Shown: positions 7,393 to 15,870, numbered from the stretch's first letter. The stretch is 34,739 nucleotides of DNA from an uncultured Mediterraneibacter sp. (GCA_944377745.1 CALWFV010000040.1:1-34739), one strand, 5' to 3'. The notes: generated by a model not told the origin, from the sequence alone. Translations and numbers: made by a program.

Positions 7393-8172
7393 ATGCAGGA
7401 AAAGAAAGCAACAGAAGAATTCAATAAGAGCAGCCATACCCTGGTCATAGAAGGACGCAATGCTGTGATCGAGGCGTTTCGCTCCGGGCGGACCATAGAC
7501 AAACTGTTCGTCCTGGATGGGTGTCAGGACGGGCCGGTCAGGACTATTGTAAGAGAAGCGAGAAAACATGATGTGATCATCAGTTTTGTGGACAAAGAGA
7601 GGCTTTCTCATATGTCAGAGACCGGCAGGCATCAGGGCGTGATCGCATTTGCCGCTGCCTATGAATACAGCACTGTGGATGATATGCTGAAACTGGCGGA
7701 GGAGAGAGGAGAGGATCCGTTTCTCATCCTTCTGGATAATATCGAGGATCCGCACAATCTGGGGGCGATCATCCGGACAGCGAATATTGCGGGTGCTCAC
7801 GGTGTTATCATCCCAAAGCGCAGAGCAGCGGGACTGACGGCCACTGTGGCAAAGACGTCCGCAGGAGCGCTGAACTATACTCCGGTGGCGAAAGTCACCA
7901 ATCTGTCAAAGACAATGGAGGAGCTGAAGGGAAAGGGGCTCTGGTTTGTCTGCGCTGATATGGATGGAGAGTGTATGTATGACCTGAACCTGACCGGACC
8001 GATCGGACTGGTCGTGGGAAGTGAAGGGGAAGGCGTGGGACGTCTGGTGAAGGAGAAATGTGACTTTGTCGCCGGCATCCCCATGAGCGGACAGATCACT
8101 TCCCTTAACGCTTCTGTTGCGGCGGGAGTTATGGCCTACGAGATTGTGCGTCAGAGAATTGGAAAGAAATAA
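7393..8172 (+). CDS. rlmB: 23S rRNA (guanosine-2'-O-)-methyltransferase RlmB, TrmH/SpoU family
   Basis: A 259-residue SPOUT methyltransferase. An N-terminal substrate-binding domain (about residues 14-85, starting LVIEGRNAVIEAF) is followed by the knotted catalytic domain with the three SpoU motifs: NIEDPHNLGAIIRTANIAGA (motif 1), VVGSEGEGVGRL (motif 2) and IPMSGQITSLNASVAAGVMAYE (motif 3). By homology it methylates the 2'-oxygen of G2251 in 23S rRNA using S-adenosylmethionine. The exact target is inferred from the family and from synteny with mrnC. It begins 5 bases after mrnC with GGAGTAAGG upstream, and ends 10 bases before sigH. Confidence 0.93.
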   Translation: MQEKKATEEFNKSSHTLVIEGRNAVIEAFRSGRTIDKLFVLDGCQDGPVRTIVREARKHDVIISFVDKERLSHMSETGRHQGVIAFAAAYEYSTVDDMLKLAEERGEDPFLILLDNIEDPHNLGAIIRTANIAGAHGVIIPKRRAAGLTATVAKTSAGALNYTPVAKVTNLSKTMEELKGKGLWFVCADMDGECMYDLNLTGPIGLVVGSEGEGVGRLVKEKCDFVAGIPMSGQITSLNASVAAGVMAYEIVRQRIGKK

Positions 8173-8182
8173 AAGGCGTGAT

Positions 8183-8797
8183 ATGAACAAATATGAGAAG
8201 ATGACAGATGAACAGCTCATTACGGAACTTCGTTCCGGGAACGGAGAGATCATGGACTTTATCATGGTGAAATATAAATCCATGGTAAGACGCAAGGCGA
8301 GGGCAATGTTTCTTCTTGGCGGGGAGAATGAAGATCTGATCCAGGAAGGGATGATCGGCCTGATCAAAGCAGTGAGAGATTACGACGAGGGAATGGGGAC
8401 GTCCTTTCCCAGTTTTGCGGAACTGTGCGTTTCCCGCCAGATGTACTCTGCCATAGAGGCGTCAAAAAGAAAGAAGCATATACCGCTGAATTCCTATATT
8501 TCCCTCTATGATTCGGGTGGGGATGAAGAGGACAGCGTTCCTCTGATCGATACCATCGAGTCGGAGCAGGAGAACGATCCGGAGGCCCTGTATTTCGGCA
8601 GAGAGTACACAGAGGCTTTTATCGACCAGCTCAAGGAGAACCTGAGCACCTTTGAGAATCACGTCCTGTATCTGCATCTTATGGGGACGGATTATAAAAC
8701 GATCGCCGAGCTTCTTGAAAAAAGTCCGAAGTCCATAGATAATGCTCTGCAGCGTATCAGAGGAAAAGCTGAGAAAATGCTGCGGCAGACAGAGTGA
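8183..8797 (+). CDS. sigH: RNA polymerase sigma factor SigH (sigma-30)
   Basis: A 204-residue sigma-70 family protein. Region 2 is clear: ENEDLIQEGMIGLIKAVRDYD then SFPSFAELCVSRQMYSAI, followed by the linker SKRKKHIPLNSYISLYD. Region 4 (NHVLYLHLMGTDYKTIAELL then KSIDNALQRIRGKAE) is the helix-turn-helix that reads the -35 box. In Bacillus SigH directs genes for entry into sporulation and stationary phase. Start 8183 follows AAAAGGCGTG and is preferred to an upstream ATG inside rlmB. In Bacillus rae1/yacP lies between rlmB and sigH; here only 10 bases separate them. Confidence 0.93.
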   Translation: MNKYEKMTDEQLITELRSGNGEIMDFIMVKYKSMVRRKARAMFLLGGENEDLIQEGMIGLIKAVRDYDEGMGTSFPSFAELCVSRQMYSAIEASKRKKHIPLNSYISLYDSGGDEEDSVPLIDTIESEQENDPEALYFGREYTEAFIDQLKENLSTFENHVLYLHLMGTDYKTIAELLEKSPKSIDNALQRIRGKAEKMLRQTE

Positions 8798-8852
8798 ACA
8801 GCAGGGAAGCGGAGTACAGTACGCGCTTTTACATATGAAAAGGAGAAGACTT

Positions 8853-9716
8853 ATGAAGAAAGTAAATTATCTGATCGCTTTGATCATATTCGCACTTACT
8901 ATGCTGCTCATCAACGGCAGCGGAATCCTGATCTCCATGATGGCAGCCATAGGTGGGCTGATGTTCCGGGGGCCAAATGGTCTGACAGACGCATATAATT
9001 ATCTGATGGATAACCTGAATCTGTATTCCGCACTGACCTATATTCCGCTGTTTGTTCTGTTTGGACTCTGGTACTATTTTGCGGTGACAGAAAAAGAGGG
9101 GATAAAACAGTCTGCGGCAAGAATCAGACAAAACATTTCCCCGGCGTCGATCCTGTGGATGGTGATCGCTGCATTCGCACTGCAGCATTTTATCACGATA
9201 ATCATGACGGTGATCAACGCTGCGGCCCCCCGCCTTATGGAGGAATACAGTGAGATGGTGGAAACTTCGGGACTGGCAGAATATTCGGTCATGTGGGCGC
9301 TGAGCACGCTGATTCTCCCTCCTCTGACAGAGGAGACGATCTTTCGTGGGCTGATCCTGAGATATCTCAGGCGCGCGGGAGCCTGTTTTATTGTGGCAAA
9401 CCTGATCCAGGCAGTGCTGTTCGGGATCTTCCATATGAATCTGGTACAGGGAATCTACACGGCGTTCTTGGGATTTATCCTCGGATATTTTGCAAAGCGG
9501 TACAATACACTGGCGGCACCCATGCTGCTCCATGCGCTTTTTAATTTGTTCGGGACGGTTGTGGTGGACTTGGAGAATGCCTTTCTTCCGGATTCTGTGC
9601 TGACAGCGCTCGTGCTTCTTAGCATTCCGCTTTTGATCTTTGTTTTTCTTATGATCCATTTCCGGGTGGGGGAGAAGAGAAGACAGTCACAAATCGGTCA
9701 GGAGGAAGAGGTATGA
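8853..9716 (+). CDS. CPBP family intramembrane metalloprotease (CAAX/Abi)
   Basis: A 287-residue multi-spanning membrane protein with about eight hydrophobic segments. The three CPBP motifs are present in order: the glutamate pair with arginine in [12 protein letters not shown], the histidine in [19 protein letters not shown], and the last histidine in HALFNLFG. These residues form the active site of Rce1-type glutamic intramembrane proteases, which in bacteria serve in peptide maturation, immunity to bacteriocins or regulated proteolysis. The substrate here is unknown; no bacteriocin gene is nearby. Start 8853 follows AAAAGGAGAAGACTT. The stop overlaps the dtd start, so the two genes are coupled. 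Confidence 0.9.
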   Translation: MKKVNYLIALIIFALTMLLINGSGILISMMAAIGGLMFRGPNGLTDAYNYLMDNLNLYSALTYIPLFVLFGLWYYFAVTEKEGIKQSAARIRQNISPASILWMVIAAFALQHFITIIMTVINAAAPRLMEEYSEMVETSGLAEYSVMWALSTLILPPLTEETIFRGLILRYLRRAGACFIVANLIQAVLFGIFHMNLVQGIYTAFLGFILGYFAKRYNTLAAPMLLHALFNLFGTVVVDLENAFLPDSVLTALVLLSIPLLIFVFLMIHFRVGEKRRQSQIGQEEEV

Positions 9717-10159
9717 GATTTGTGATACAGAGAACAAAAAAGGCGGATGTTAAAGTGAAGGGGGAGACCGTTGGAAGAATCGGAAAGGGCTTTCTTGTGC
9801 TGATCGGAGTTTCCCGGGAGGATACGAAGGAGACGGCAGACAGGATGATAAAGAAAATGCTGGGGCTGCGTATCTTTGAAGATGAGAACGGAAAGACCAA
9901 TCTCTCCCTGGATTCTGTGGGCGGAAGTCTTCTGCTGGTGTCCCAGTTTACCCTGTACGCAAACTGTAAAAAAGGAAACCGTCCCAGCTTTATCGAAGCC
10001 GGCGAACCGGAGAAGGCGGAGAGGCTCTACGAATATATTATTTCAGAGTGCAGAAAATCCGGGACCGAGGTACAGACAGGGCGGTTTGGGGCAGAGATGG
10101 AAGTGAGCCTTGTGAATGACGGGCCGTTTACGATCATTCTGGATTCGGCAAATCTGTAG
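9713..10159 (+). CDS. dtd: D-aminoacyl-tRNA deacylase
   Basis: A 148-residue protein matching DTD throughout. It removes D-amino acids (D-Tyr and others) and glycine misattached to tRNA, protecting translation. The start [15 protein letters not shown], the conserved SQFTLYA loop with its catalytic threonine, and the C-terminal NDGPFTIIL (the GP of the cross-subunit Gly-cisPro motif) are all present, as is the NRPSF phrase. Translation is coupled to the CPBP gene by a four-base overlap, with GGAGGAAGAG just upstream. A strong terminator follows 46 bases after the stop. Confidence 0.96.
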   Translation: MRFVIQRTKKADVKVKGETVGRIGKGFLVLIGVSREDTKETADRMIKKMLGLRIFEDENGKTNLSLDSVGGSLLLVSQFTLYANCKKGNRPSFIEAGEPEKAERLYEYIISECRKSGTEVQTGRFGAEMEVSLVNDGPFTIILDSANL

Positions 10160-10205
10160 GATTCAATAAGTTTCTGCGGTTCTGATTCGTGGGAAAAATC
10201 TTTTG

Positions 10206-10231
10206 CTGGGGACTGAGTTCCCCAGTTTTTT
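10206..10231 (+). terminator. Intrinsic terminator after dtd
   Basis: CTGGGGA (10206-10212) pairs with TCCCCAG (10219-10225) across a six-base loop and is followed by six Ts. It separates the dtd transcript from the toxin-antitoxin genes. Confidence 0.88.
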
Positions 10232-10260
10232 ATATCGTGCGAAAAAGCTGAGAAGGATTG

Positions 10261-10280
10261 ACGTACAGAAAACTGTACGT
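10261..10280 (+). promoter_or_regulatory. Palindromic operator upstream of the antitoxin
   Basis: A perfect palindrome, ACGTACAG-AAAA-CTGTACGT, sits just before the AAGGAGGG ribosome site of yefM. YefM/Phd antitoxins repress their own operon by binding palindromes with a GTAC core, and each arm here contains one. The role is inferred from position and family. Confidence 0.65.
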
Positions 10281-10295
10281 AAGGAGGGAAACGAT

Positions 10296-10562
10296 ATGTT
10301 GGCAGTAAACTATACGACACTTAGAGAAAATATGAAGAAGTGTCTGGATAGGGTAACAGATGATTACGAAACTATGATTGTTACAAGAAAAAATAATAAA
10401 AACGTGGTCATTGTTTCTGAAGATTCGTACAACAATATGATGGAAAACCTGCACCTTGTCGGGAGCAAGGCCAACTATGACTGGCTGATGGAATCAAAAA
10501 TGCAGCTTGAACAGGGAATGGCCCAGAAGCACGATCTTGACGAGGTAGATGACAATGAATAA
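10296..10562 (+). CDS. yefM: Antitoxin of the YefM/Phd family
   Basis: An 88-residue antitoxin. The N-terminal part (MLAVNYTTLRENMKKCLDRV) matches the Phd/YefM fold that dimerises and binds DNA, and VVIVSEDSYNNMMENLHLV is its conserved second half. The acidic C-terminal tail (about residues 60-88) is the part that wraps the toxin and blocks its active site. Start 10296 follows AAGGAGGGAAACGAT. The gene overlaps yoeB by eight bases, the usual antitoxin-first arrangement, and lies after a palindromic operator. Confidence 0.92.
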   Translation: MLAVNYTTLRENMKKCLDRVTDDYETMIVTRKNNKNVVIVSEDSYNNMMENLHLVGSKANYDWLMESKMQLEQGMAQKHDLDEVDDNE

Positions 10563-10815
10563 GGTATTTACTGAGAACGGATGGCAAGACTATGTGTACT
10601 GGCAGACTGAAGACAGAAAGACGCTGAAAAAAATCAAGCGTCTGCTCGACGATATTTCAAGGAACGGAAATAGTGGCATTGGAAAACCAGAACCCTTAGT
10701 TGGAAATCTATCTGGATTTTGGAGCAGGAGAATCAATGATACGGATAGACTTGTATATAAAATAGACGAAGGCAACATTTATGTACTGTCTTGTAGATAT
10801 CATTATAGTAAATAA
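10555..10815 (+). CDS. yoeB: mRNA interferase toxin of the YoeB/Txe family
   Basis: A small RelE-like ribonuclease that cuts mRNA in the ribosomal A site. From ATG 10555 the protein is 86 residues and its catalytic residues fall exactly at E. coli YoeB positions: Glu46 in KPEPL, Arg65 in DRLVY, His83 and Tyr84 in RYHY. The conserved NLSGFWSRRI (51-60) and the opening GWQDYVYWQ are present. An alternative ATG at 10549 adds two residues; the register argues for 10555. All key residues are intact, so the toxin is likely active. A terminator follows. Confidence 0.93.
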   Translation: MNKVFTENGWQDYVYWQTEDRKTLKKIKRLLDDISRNGNSGIGKPEPLVGNLSGFWSRRINDTDRLVYKIDEGNIYVLSCRYHYSK

Positions 10816-10859
10816 TGCACATCGGACGCCGACACATAATTTTATTCTGTTAGATATAG

Positions 10860-10887
10860 AAAAAACCCCGTAAACACGGGGTTTTTT
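10860..10887. terminator. Bidirectional intrinsic terminator between yoeB and tRNA-Thr
   Basis: AAAAAACCCCGT and ACGGGGTTTTTT form a perfect hairpin with an A run on one side and a T run on the other, so it can end both the rightward yoeB transcript and the leftward tRNA transcript. Confidence 0.9.
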
Positions 10888-10912
10888 CAAGTGAGATAAT
10901 GTTCCGAGTCAA

Positions 10913-10985
10913 AGCTGTCTAGGGGACTTGAACCCCCGACCTCCGCCTTACCAAGGCGACGCGCTACCGACTGCGCCAAGACAGC
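10913..10985 (-). tRNA. tRNA-Thr (anticodon GGT)
   Basis: On the minus strand a 73-base cloverleaf starts GCTGTCT and ends AGACAGC plus discriminator T, a perfect seven-pair acceptor stem. The anticodon arm is TCGCC-TTGGTAA-GGCGG, giving anticodon GGT, which reads the threonine codon ACC (and ACT by wobble). The T arm contains GGTTCAAGTCC. The CCA end is not encoded. A strong promoter lies upstream on the same strand and a bidirectional terminator downstream. Confidence 0.96.
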
Positions 10986-11024
10986 TTATTCTTTGAGATG
11001 CGTTATTCATCAGACGCAAGATTT

Positions 11025-11053
11025 AATATACACCAGACGGAACGGATTGTCAA
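11025..11053 (-). promoter_or_regulatory. Promoter of tRNA-Thr
   Basis: On the minus strand TTGACA (11048-11053) and TATATT (11025-11030) are 17 bases apart, 40 bases upstream of the tRNA. Confidence 0.8.
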
Positions 11054-11161
11054 GAGAAAGATGCCACGTTTTTAGACAGTTGTCTCCCGGTGACTTCATC
11101 TGTGTTATACTGAATAGTATGGTATAGTGGTGTGACCCGAAGCAGGCCAGGAAGGAAACAC

Positions 11162-11506
11162 ATGATAAAAGGAAAAAAAGATTTATGGAAACTGAGGGAC
11201 CAGCTGGAACTGCTTACGGATTCTATCAGAGAGATCGAGGGAAAGAATCTTCCATATTTTTATCGATGTTTTGACACGATGAAAAATAATATTGAGATAT
11301 TCTTTCATGTCGGGTGCGATGATATCGCGCTTTTGCTTCCTCTCCTGGAAAGGGACTGGGAGGCTTCCCACACGAAGCTGATCGGTGTCCAGTATTATGA
11401 TCCCCATGAAAAACACCCGGACGCGGATCCGAAGCTTTGCTTCTGTTTTGTCTGGATGATTTCAGAGATAGAAAAGTTTTTTGACGGCAGGCTTAACAGC
11501 CTGTAG
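11162..11506 (+). CDS. Conserved-looking small soluble protein, unknown function
   Basis: A 114-residue protein that I do not recognise. It has no signal peptide or membrane helix. It is mostly helical with an aromatic C-terminal half (LCFCFVWMISEIEKFF). Start 11162 follows AGGAAGGAAACAC; an earlier in-frame start at 11132 lacks a ribosome site. Base use is like the neighbours. It precedes the NUDIX gene by 21 bases in the same direction, so the two may share a transcript, which offers no functional clue. Confidence 0.65.
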   Translation: MIKGKKDLWKLRDQLELLTDSIREIEGKNLPYFYRCFDTMKNNIEIFFHVGCDDIALLLPLLERDWEASHTKLIGVQYYDPHEKHPDADPKLCFCFVWMISEIEKFFDGRLNSL

Positions 11507-11527
11507 CAGACGAGAGGAGTTGATAAT

Positions 11528-12238
11528 ATGCCGTCATTTTTAGAAGATATCTCCGCTTTTTACGGGACTGGAGAGAAGAATGCCGCCGGACAGACTCTGG
11601 AGGAGTTTCTGGAAACCTATGACCCGTATCGTTATAAAAATCCATGCTGCACGACGGATGCGGTAGTGTTCTCGGCCGGGAAAGAACTGTACCCGGATCT
11701 TGACGGACTGAAGGTCCTTCTTGTGCGCCGGAGTAATCATCCAAGCATCGGGTACTGGGCTCTTCCCGGAGGATTCGTGAATCTGAGAGAGAATCTGGAG
11801 GACACAGCCAGGCGGGAGCTGGAGGAAGAGACCGGGGTGAGCGGGATTGCGGTGGAACAGTTCGCCTGTTATGGGGATTACGACAGAGACCCCCGGGCAA
11901 GAGTGATCACAACTGCTTATATGGCCCTCGTTGACGAAGACCAGATCACGGTACAGGCAGGAGACGATGCTGCGGATGCGGCGTGGTGTACCGTATCTCT
12001 GGAGGAGACGGGAAAGAAAACAGAGGACGGCTGGTTTTTTGTTGATTACAGGATCATGCTCGCTAATGATGAGAAGGGCATATACACCACTGCGGCTGTC
12101 AGAAAGAAAGAACGTACCGGACTGATCCGGGAGAAAAAATATGAGGTCGCTGAACGGGGGATAACTGCAGTGGACCACGCGGCGATTATCGTGCAGGCGA
12201 TGGAGATACTCAGGAGCCGGCTCAGGCATGTTAAATAG
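11528..12238 (+). CDS. NUDIX hydrolase
   Basis: A 236-residue protein with a complete Nudix box, GGFVNLRENLEDTARRELEE followed by ETG, containing the REXXEE metal-binding core. These enzymes hydrolyse nucleoside diphosphates linked to another group, such as ADP-ribose, NADH or modified nucleotides. The phrases CTTDAVVFS and NHPSIGYWALPGGF match the ADP-ribose pyrophosphatase-like group that also includes the NrtR regulators, but I see no winged-helix domain in the C-terminal 80 residues, so I call it an enzyme. The substrate is not known. The ATG follows GAGGAGTTGATAAT. Confidence 0.88.
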   Translation: MPSFLEDISAFYGTGEKNAAGQTLEEFLETYDPYRYKNPCCTTDAVVFSAGKELYPDLDGLKVLLVRRSNHPSIGYWALPGGFVNLRENLEDTARRELEEETGVSGIAVEQFACYGDYDRDPRARVITTAYMALVDEDQITVQAGDDAADAAWCTVSLEETGKKTEDGWFFVDYRIMLANDEKGIYTTAAVRKKERTGLIREKKYEVAERGITAVDHAAIIVQAMEILRSRLRHVK

Positions 12239-12306
12239 CGGAAGAAGGCAGGAAGAACGGACAGAATTTCTTCATTTCTGCAGTGAATCTTCTCTTCACA
12301 CCGCCC

Positions 12307-12335
12307 TTGTGGTGAGTAACATTTTATGGTAAGAT
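12307..12335 (+). promoter_or_regulatory. Probable promoter of glnS
   Basis: TTGTGG (12307-12312) and TAAGAT (12330-12335) are 17 bases apart and lie 38 bases before the glnS ATG. No T-box motif was seen in the 134-base gap. Confidence 0.5.
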
Positions 12336-12372
12336 AATTGGCATAAATGTTTTAGACTATGAGGAGGATTTT

Positions 12373-14043
12373 ATGGAGAACGAAACTGTTTCAAAGAATT
12401 TTATAGAACTGGAAATAGATAAAGACCTTGCAGAGGGAGTATATGATCATGTGTGCACCCGGTTCCCGCCAGAGCCCAACGGTTATCTTCATATCGGGCA
12501 TGCCAAGTCTATCCTTCTGAATTACGGGCTGGCTCAGGAATATGGCGGAACCTTCCATATGAGATTTGATGATACAAATCCAACTAAGGAGAAGATGGAA
12601 TTTGTGGATTCCATCCTGGAAGATATCAGATGGCTGGGGGCTGACTGGAAAGATCACCTTTATTTTGCATCAGACTATTTTGATCAGATGTATGAGTGCG
12701 CTCTGAAACTGATCCGCAAGGGAAAGGCGTTTGTCTGTGATCTGTCGCCGGAGGAGATGCGTGAATACCGGGGAACGCTTACGGAACCGGGAAAGGAAAG
12801 CCCGTACCGGAACAGGTCTGTTGAAGAAAATCTCAGGCTGTTCGAGGAGATGAAGGAAGGAAAATATAAGGACGGGGAGAAAGTCCTTCGTGCGAAGATC
12901 GATATGGCATCTCCGAATATCAATATGCGTGATCCGATCATCTACCGTGTCGCTCATATGACTCATCACAACACCGGAGACAAATGGTGTATCTATCCGA
13001 TGTATGATTTTGCTCATCCCATCGAGGACGCGATCGAGGGAATCACCCATTCAATCTGTACGCTTGAGTTTGAGGATCACAGACCGCTCTACGACTGGGT
13101 GGTGAGAGAGTGTGAATTTGAGAATCCGCCGAGACAGATCGAGTTTGCAAAGCTGTATCTGACGAATGTAGTGACTGGAAAACGCTATATCAAAAAACTG
13201 GTAGAGGAAAAGATCGTTGACGGCTGGGATGATCCGAGACTGGTTTCTATCGCGGCGCTCAGAAGAAGGGGATTTACTCCGGAGTCGATCAAGATGTTTA
13301 TCGATATGTGCGGCGTGTCCAAGAGCCAGAGCTCAGTGGACTATGCAATGCTCGAGTACTGTATCCGGGAAGACCTCAAAATGAAGAAATCCCGTATGAT
13401 GGCTGTGCTGGATCCGATCAAACTTGTCATCGACAATTACCCGGAGGGCCAGGTGGAGTATCTGGATGTGGCGAACAATCTGGAAAATGAAGAGCTGGGG
13501 GCGCGTAAGGTCCCGTTCTGCCGGGAACTTTATATCGAGCGGGATGACTTCATGGAAGAGCCTCCGAAGAAATATTTCCGGCTCTTCCCTGGAAATGAAG
13601 TCCGTCTGATGCACGCATATTTTGTGAAATGCGAGAGCTTCGTGAAAGACGAGAACGGCAGAGTCACTGAAGTTCACTGCACCTATGATCCGGAGACGAA
13701 AGCCGGAAGCGGATTCACCGGAAGGAAAGTGAAAGGAACAATCCACTGGGTGCCTGCACCATTTGCTCAGAAGGCGGAGGTAAGACTGTACGAAAATCTG
13801 ATTGACGAAGAGAAAGGTGTATATAACAAGGAAGACGGATCCCTGAACCTGAATCCCAATTCCCTTACAGTGATCGCCGATGCGGTGGTCGAGCCCAGCT
13901 TCGAGGGAGTCGGGGCATATGACAGTTTCCAGTTTGTGAGGAACGGATACTTCTGTATTGATGCGAAAGACTCTACGCCGGAGCACCTTGTATTCAATCG
14001 TATCGTATCGCTGAAAAGTTCGTTCAAACTGCCGAAGAAATAG
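12373..14043 (+). CDS. glnS: Glutaminyl-tRNA synthetase
   Basis: A 556-residue class I synthetase that charges tRNA-Gln directly. The motif HIGH is at residues 40-43 after [11 protein letters not shown], and [30 protein letters not shown] and [20 protein letters not shown] identify GlnRS rather than GluRS. The two C-terminal beta-barrel anticodon-binding domains are present (about residues 340-556). The position of the KMSKS loop, VMSKR in E. coli, reads VVTGKR here (about 266-271), lacking the usual MSK. Other regions look intact, so the enzyme is probably active. Start follows GAGGAGGATTTT. Many other Firmicutes lack this gene and use GatCAB instead. Confidence 0.96.
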   Translation: MENETVSKNFIELEIDKDLAEGVYDHVCTRFPPEPNGYLHIGHAKSILLNYGLAQEYGGTFHMRFDDTNPTKEKMEFVDSILEDIRWLGADWKDHLYFASDYFDQMYECALKLIRKGKAFVCDLSPEEMREYRGTLTEPGKESPYRNRSVEENLRLFEEMKEGKYKDGEKVLRAKIDMASPNINMRDPIIYRVAHMTHHNTGDKWCIYPMYDFAHPIEDAIEGITHSICTLEFEDHRPLYDWVVRECEFENPPRQIEFAKLYLTNVVTGKRYIKKLVEEKIVDGWDDPRLVSIAALRRRGFTPESIKMFIDMCGVSKSQSSVDYAMLEYCIREDLKMKKSRMMAVLDPIKLVIDNYPEGQVEYLDVANNLENEELGARKVPFCRELYIERDDFMEEPPKKYFRLFPGNEVRLMHAYFVKCESFVKDENGRVTEVHCTYDPETKAGSGFTGRKVKGTIHWVPAPFAQKAEVRLYENLIDEEKGVYNKEDGSLNLNPNSLTVIADAVVEPSFEGVGAYDSFQFVRNGYFCIDAKDSTPEHLVFNRIVSLKSSFKLPKK

Positions 14044-14055
14044 AATTATAATGCT

Positions 14056-15486
14056 ATGTATGAACTGACCATCAGTCTCGATCCGGGATCAAAGATCCCG
14101 CTTTATGAACAGATTTACGACTATATCAAACAGGAGATACAGAGTGGACGGATTCAGAGCGGGGACCGTCTGCCTTCTACCCGTGCGCTCTGCCGCCATC
14201 TGGAAGTGAGCCGGAGCACGGTGGAACTCGCGTACGAACAGCTTCTGTCGGAAGGGTATGTGGAGGCGGTCCCATACCGGGGATACTTTGTTGCGCAGCT
14301 GGAGGGGCTGTGTCATCTGGACAAAAACGGGGCAGAAGTCCACTGTGAATGCCAGAAGGTTCCGGAAGAGAAATATGAGTATGATTTTACGCCAAACGGA
14401 GTGGACCTGAAAAGTTTTCCGTATAATACGTGGAGAAGGCTCTCAAAAGAATGCCTTTCGGATGACCGGGCGGAACTGTTTCGTCTGGGAGATCCACAGG
14501 GAGAGTATGGTCTTCGGAATGCAATCTGCAATTATCTGCACCAGGCCAGAGGAGTGAACTGCCGCCCTGAGCAGGTGATTGTGGGAGCGGGGAGCGACTA
14601 TCTTCTGATGCTTTTGACTATGATCATGGGAAACCGTCACAAGGTGGCGCTGGAGAACCCCACATACAGACAGGCATACAGACTTTTTAAGCATCTCTCC
14701 TATGTGGTGTGCACGGTGGATATGGATAAGAGGGGAATGATGGTGGACCAGCTTACCGCATCCGGCGCGAATATTGCGTTTGTCATGCCGTCCCATCAGT
14801 ATCCTCTGGGGATCGTCATGCCGATCCGGCGCCGGATGGAGCTGCTGAACTGGGCGTACGAGAAAGAAGAGAGATATATCATAGAGGACGACTACGACAG
14901 TGAGTTTCGATATAAGGGGAAGCCGATCCCGGCTCTTCAGGGATATGATAGCAGAGGAAAGGTGATATATAAAGGTACCTTTTCAAAATCCATCGCCCCG
15001 GCGATTCGCCTAGGCTACATGGTCCTTCCGGACCGTCTGCTTGAGGAATACCGCAGGAAATGTTTCTATCTGAGCTCCACAGTCTCACGGGTGGATCAGC
15101 TTATCCTTCAGAAATTCATAGAAGAAGGTTTTTTTGAGCGTCATCTCAATAAGACACGGGCTCTGTACAAAGGGAGGCATGACGTACTTCTGGGATGCCT
15201 GAAAGAAATGAATGTGGGTTTTTCTGTTTCAGGGGAAAATGCGGGGGTACATCTTCTTCTACATTTTGACAGAGGATTTTCGGAGGAGAAACTGATCCGA
15301 CAGGCGGCTGTGGAGGGTGTCAAAGTATACGGACTTTCAGAATATTTCGTGGAAGATGACAGAGGAAAAGAAGAGAAGGAGGCAGTGATCCTGCTAGGCT
15401 ATGCGAACATGGGCGAGGAGAACATAAAAGAGGCGGCAGATCGTCTGGAAAAAGCCTGGGGAAGGGAGAAGCAAAAGGAGAATTGA
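14056..15486 (+). CDS. MocR-type transcriptional regulator (GntR winged helix plus aminotransferase-like domain)
   Basis: A 476-residue fusion. Residues 1-75 form a GntR winged helix: IPLYEQIYDYIKQEIQSGRI, then GDRLPSTRALCRHLEVSRST and LLSEGYVEAVPYRGYF. The rest is a class I aminotransferase fold with EDDYDSEFRY and the pyridoxal phosphate lysine at 311 in GTFSKSIAPAIRLGYM. MocR proteins use PLP or a PLP adduct as effector; PdxR and GabR are known members. Neither pdxST nor GABA genes are nearby, so the target is unknown. The start at 14056 has no strong ribosome site and lies 12 bases after glnS, so it may be translated through coupling. Confidence 0.92.
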   Translation: MYELTISLDPGSKIPLYEQIYDYIKQEIQSGRIQSGDRLPSTRALCRHLEVSRSTVELAYEQLLSEGYVEAVPYRGYFVAQLEGLCHLDKNGAEVHCECQKVPEEKYEYDFTPNGVDLKSFPYNTWRRLSKECLSDDRAELFRLGDPQGEYGLRNAICNYLHQARGVNCRPEQVIVGAGSDYLLMLLTMIMGNRHKVALENPTYRQAYRLFKHLSYVVCTVDMDKRGMMVDQLTASGANIAFVMPSHQYPLGIVMPIRRRMELLNWAYEKEERYIIEDDYDSEFRYKGKPIPALQGYDSRGKVIYKGTFSKSIAPAIRLGYMVLPDRLLEEYRRKCFYLSSTVSRVDQLILQKFIEEGFFERHLNKTRALYKGRHDVLLGCLKEMNVGFSVSGENAGVHLLLHFDRGFSEEKLIRQAAVEGVKVYGLSEYFVEDDRGKEEKEAVILLGYANMGEENIKEAADRLEKAWGREKQKEN

Positions 15487-15495
15487 AAAGAAAAA

Positions 15496-15522
15496 GGGAT
15501 GCGTTTCGCATCCCCTCTGCAT
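15496..15522 (-). terminator. Intrinsic terminator for the leftward gene at 15533-15799
   Basis: GGGATGCG-TTT-CGCATCCC (15496-15514) is a perfect hairpin. Read on the minus strand it is followed by a T-rich run (bases 15495 down to 15486), so it ends the leftward transcript. On the plus strand no T run follows. Confidence 0.75.
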
Positions 15523-15532
15523 GTTCTGCTGA

Positions 15533-15799
15533 TCAGTTTTGTGCTTTGTCTGTACTGCCGGAATCTTTTACAGCCGCTTCTTCATCGGAAGCGGAAGGAT
15601 TTCCTTCTCTGTTCAATGATACGTACTCCCTGTCTGAAGCAGGTTTTAAGTCTACATCCAGATCAAAATCTTCATCCTCGGTAAATACATCATCTTCGGT
15701 GTTTTCTCCGGTGCTGCCTTTGCAGAAGTATGCGATCACCAGACCGACAGCGGTTCCTGCTGCTGCGAGGAGAAAGAACCATTTCAGAAATTTCTTCAA
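15533..15799 (-). CDS. Small membrane-anchored acidic protein, unknown function
   Basis: An 88-residue protein with an N-terminal membrane helix (residues 4-26, MKKFLKWFFLLAAAGTAVGLV and on) and an acidic tail rich in Asp and Glu (for example TEDEDFDLDVDL). It may be anchored in the membrane by the helix. No lipobox is present, although CKG follows the helix. It is unlike anything I can name. The minus-strand AAGGAGATATTTATC just before the ATG is a strong ribosome site, a promoter with 17-base spacing lies upstream, and a terminator follows, so expression as a single gene is likely. Confidence 0.75.
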   Translation of the reverse strand: MKKFLKWFFLLAAAGTAVGLVIAYFCKGSTGENTEDDVFTEDEDFDLDVDLKPASDREYVSLNREGNPSASDEEAAVKDSGSTDKAQN

Positions 15800-15870
15800 G
15801 ATAAATATCTCCTTTCTTTCAGTTGATGTTTCCCCGGTATAGAAAAGAGGAAAGTCCTGAGATGATTTTT

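Noticed and set aside
8829-9659. 276-codon open frame on the minus strand opposite the CPBP protease gene
   Set aside because: Very rich in His, Gln and Arg with no recognisable motif; the plus-strand frame has complete CPBP motifs.
12239-12372. Possible T-box or riboswitch before glnS
   Set aside because: The gap is only 134 bases, has no GGGTGG-type T-box sequence and no convincing terminator.
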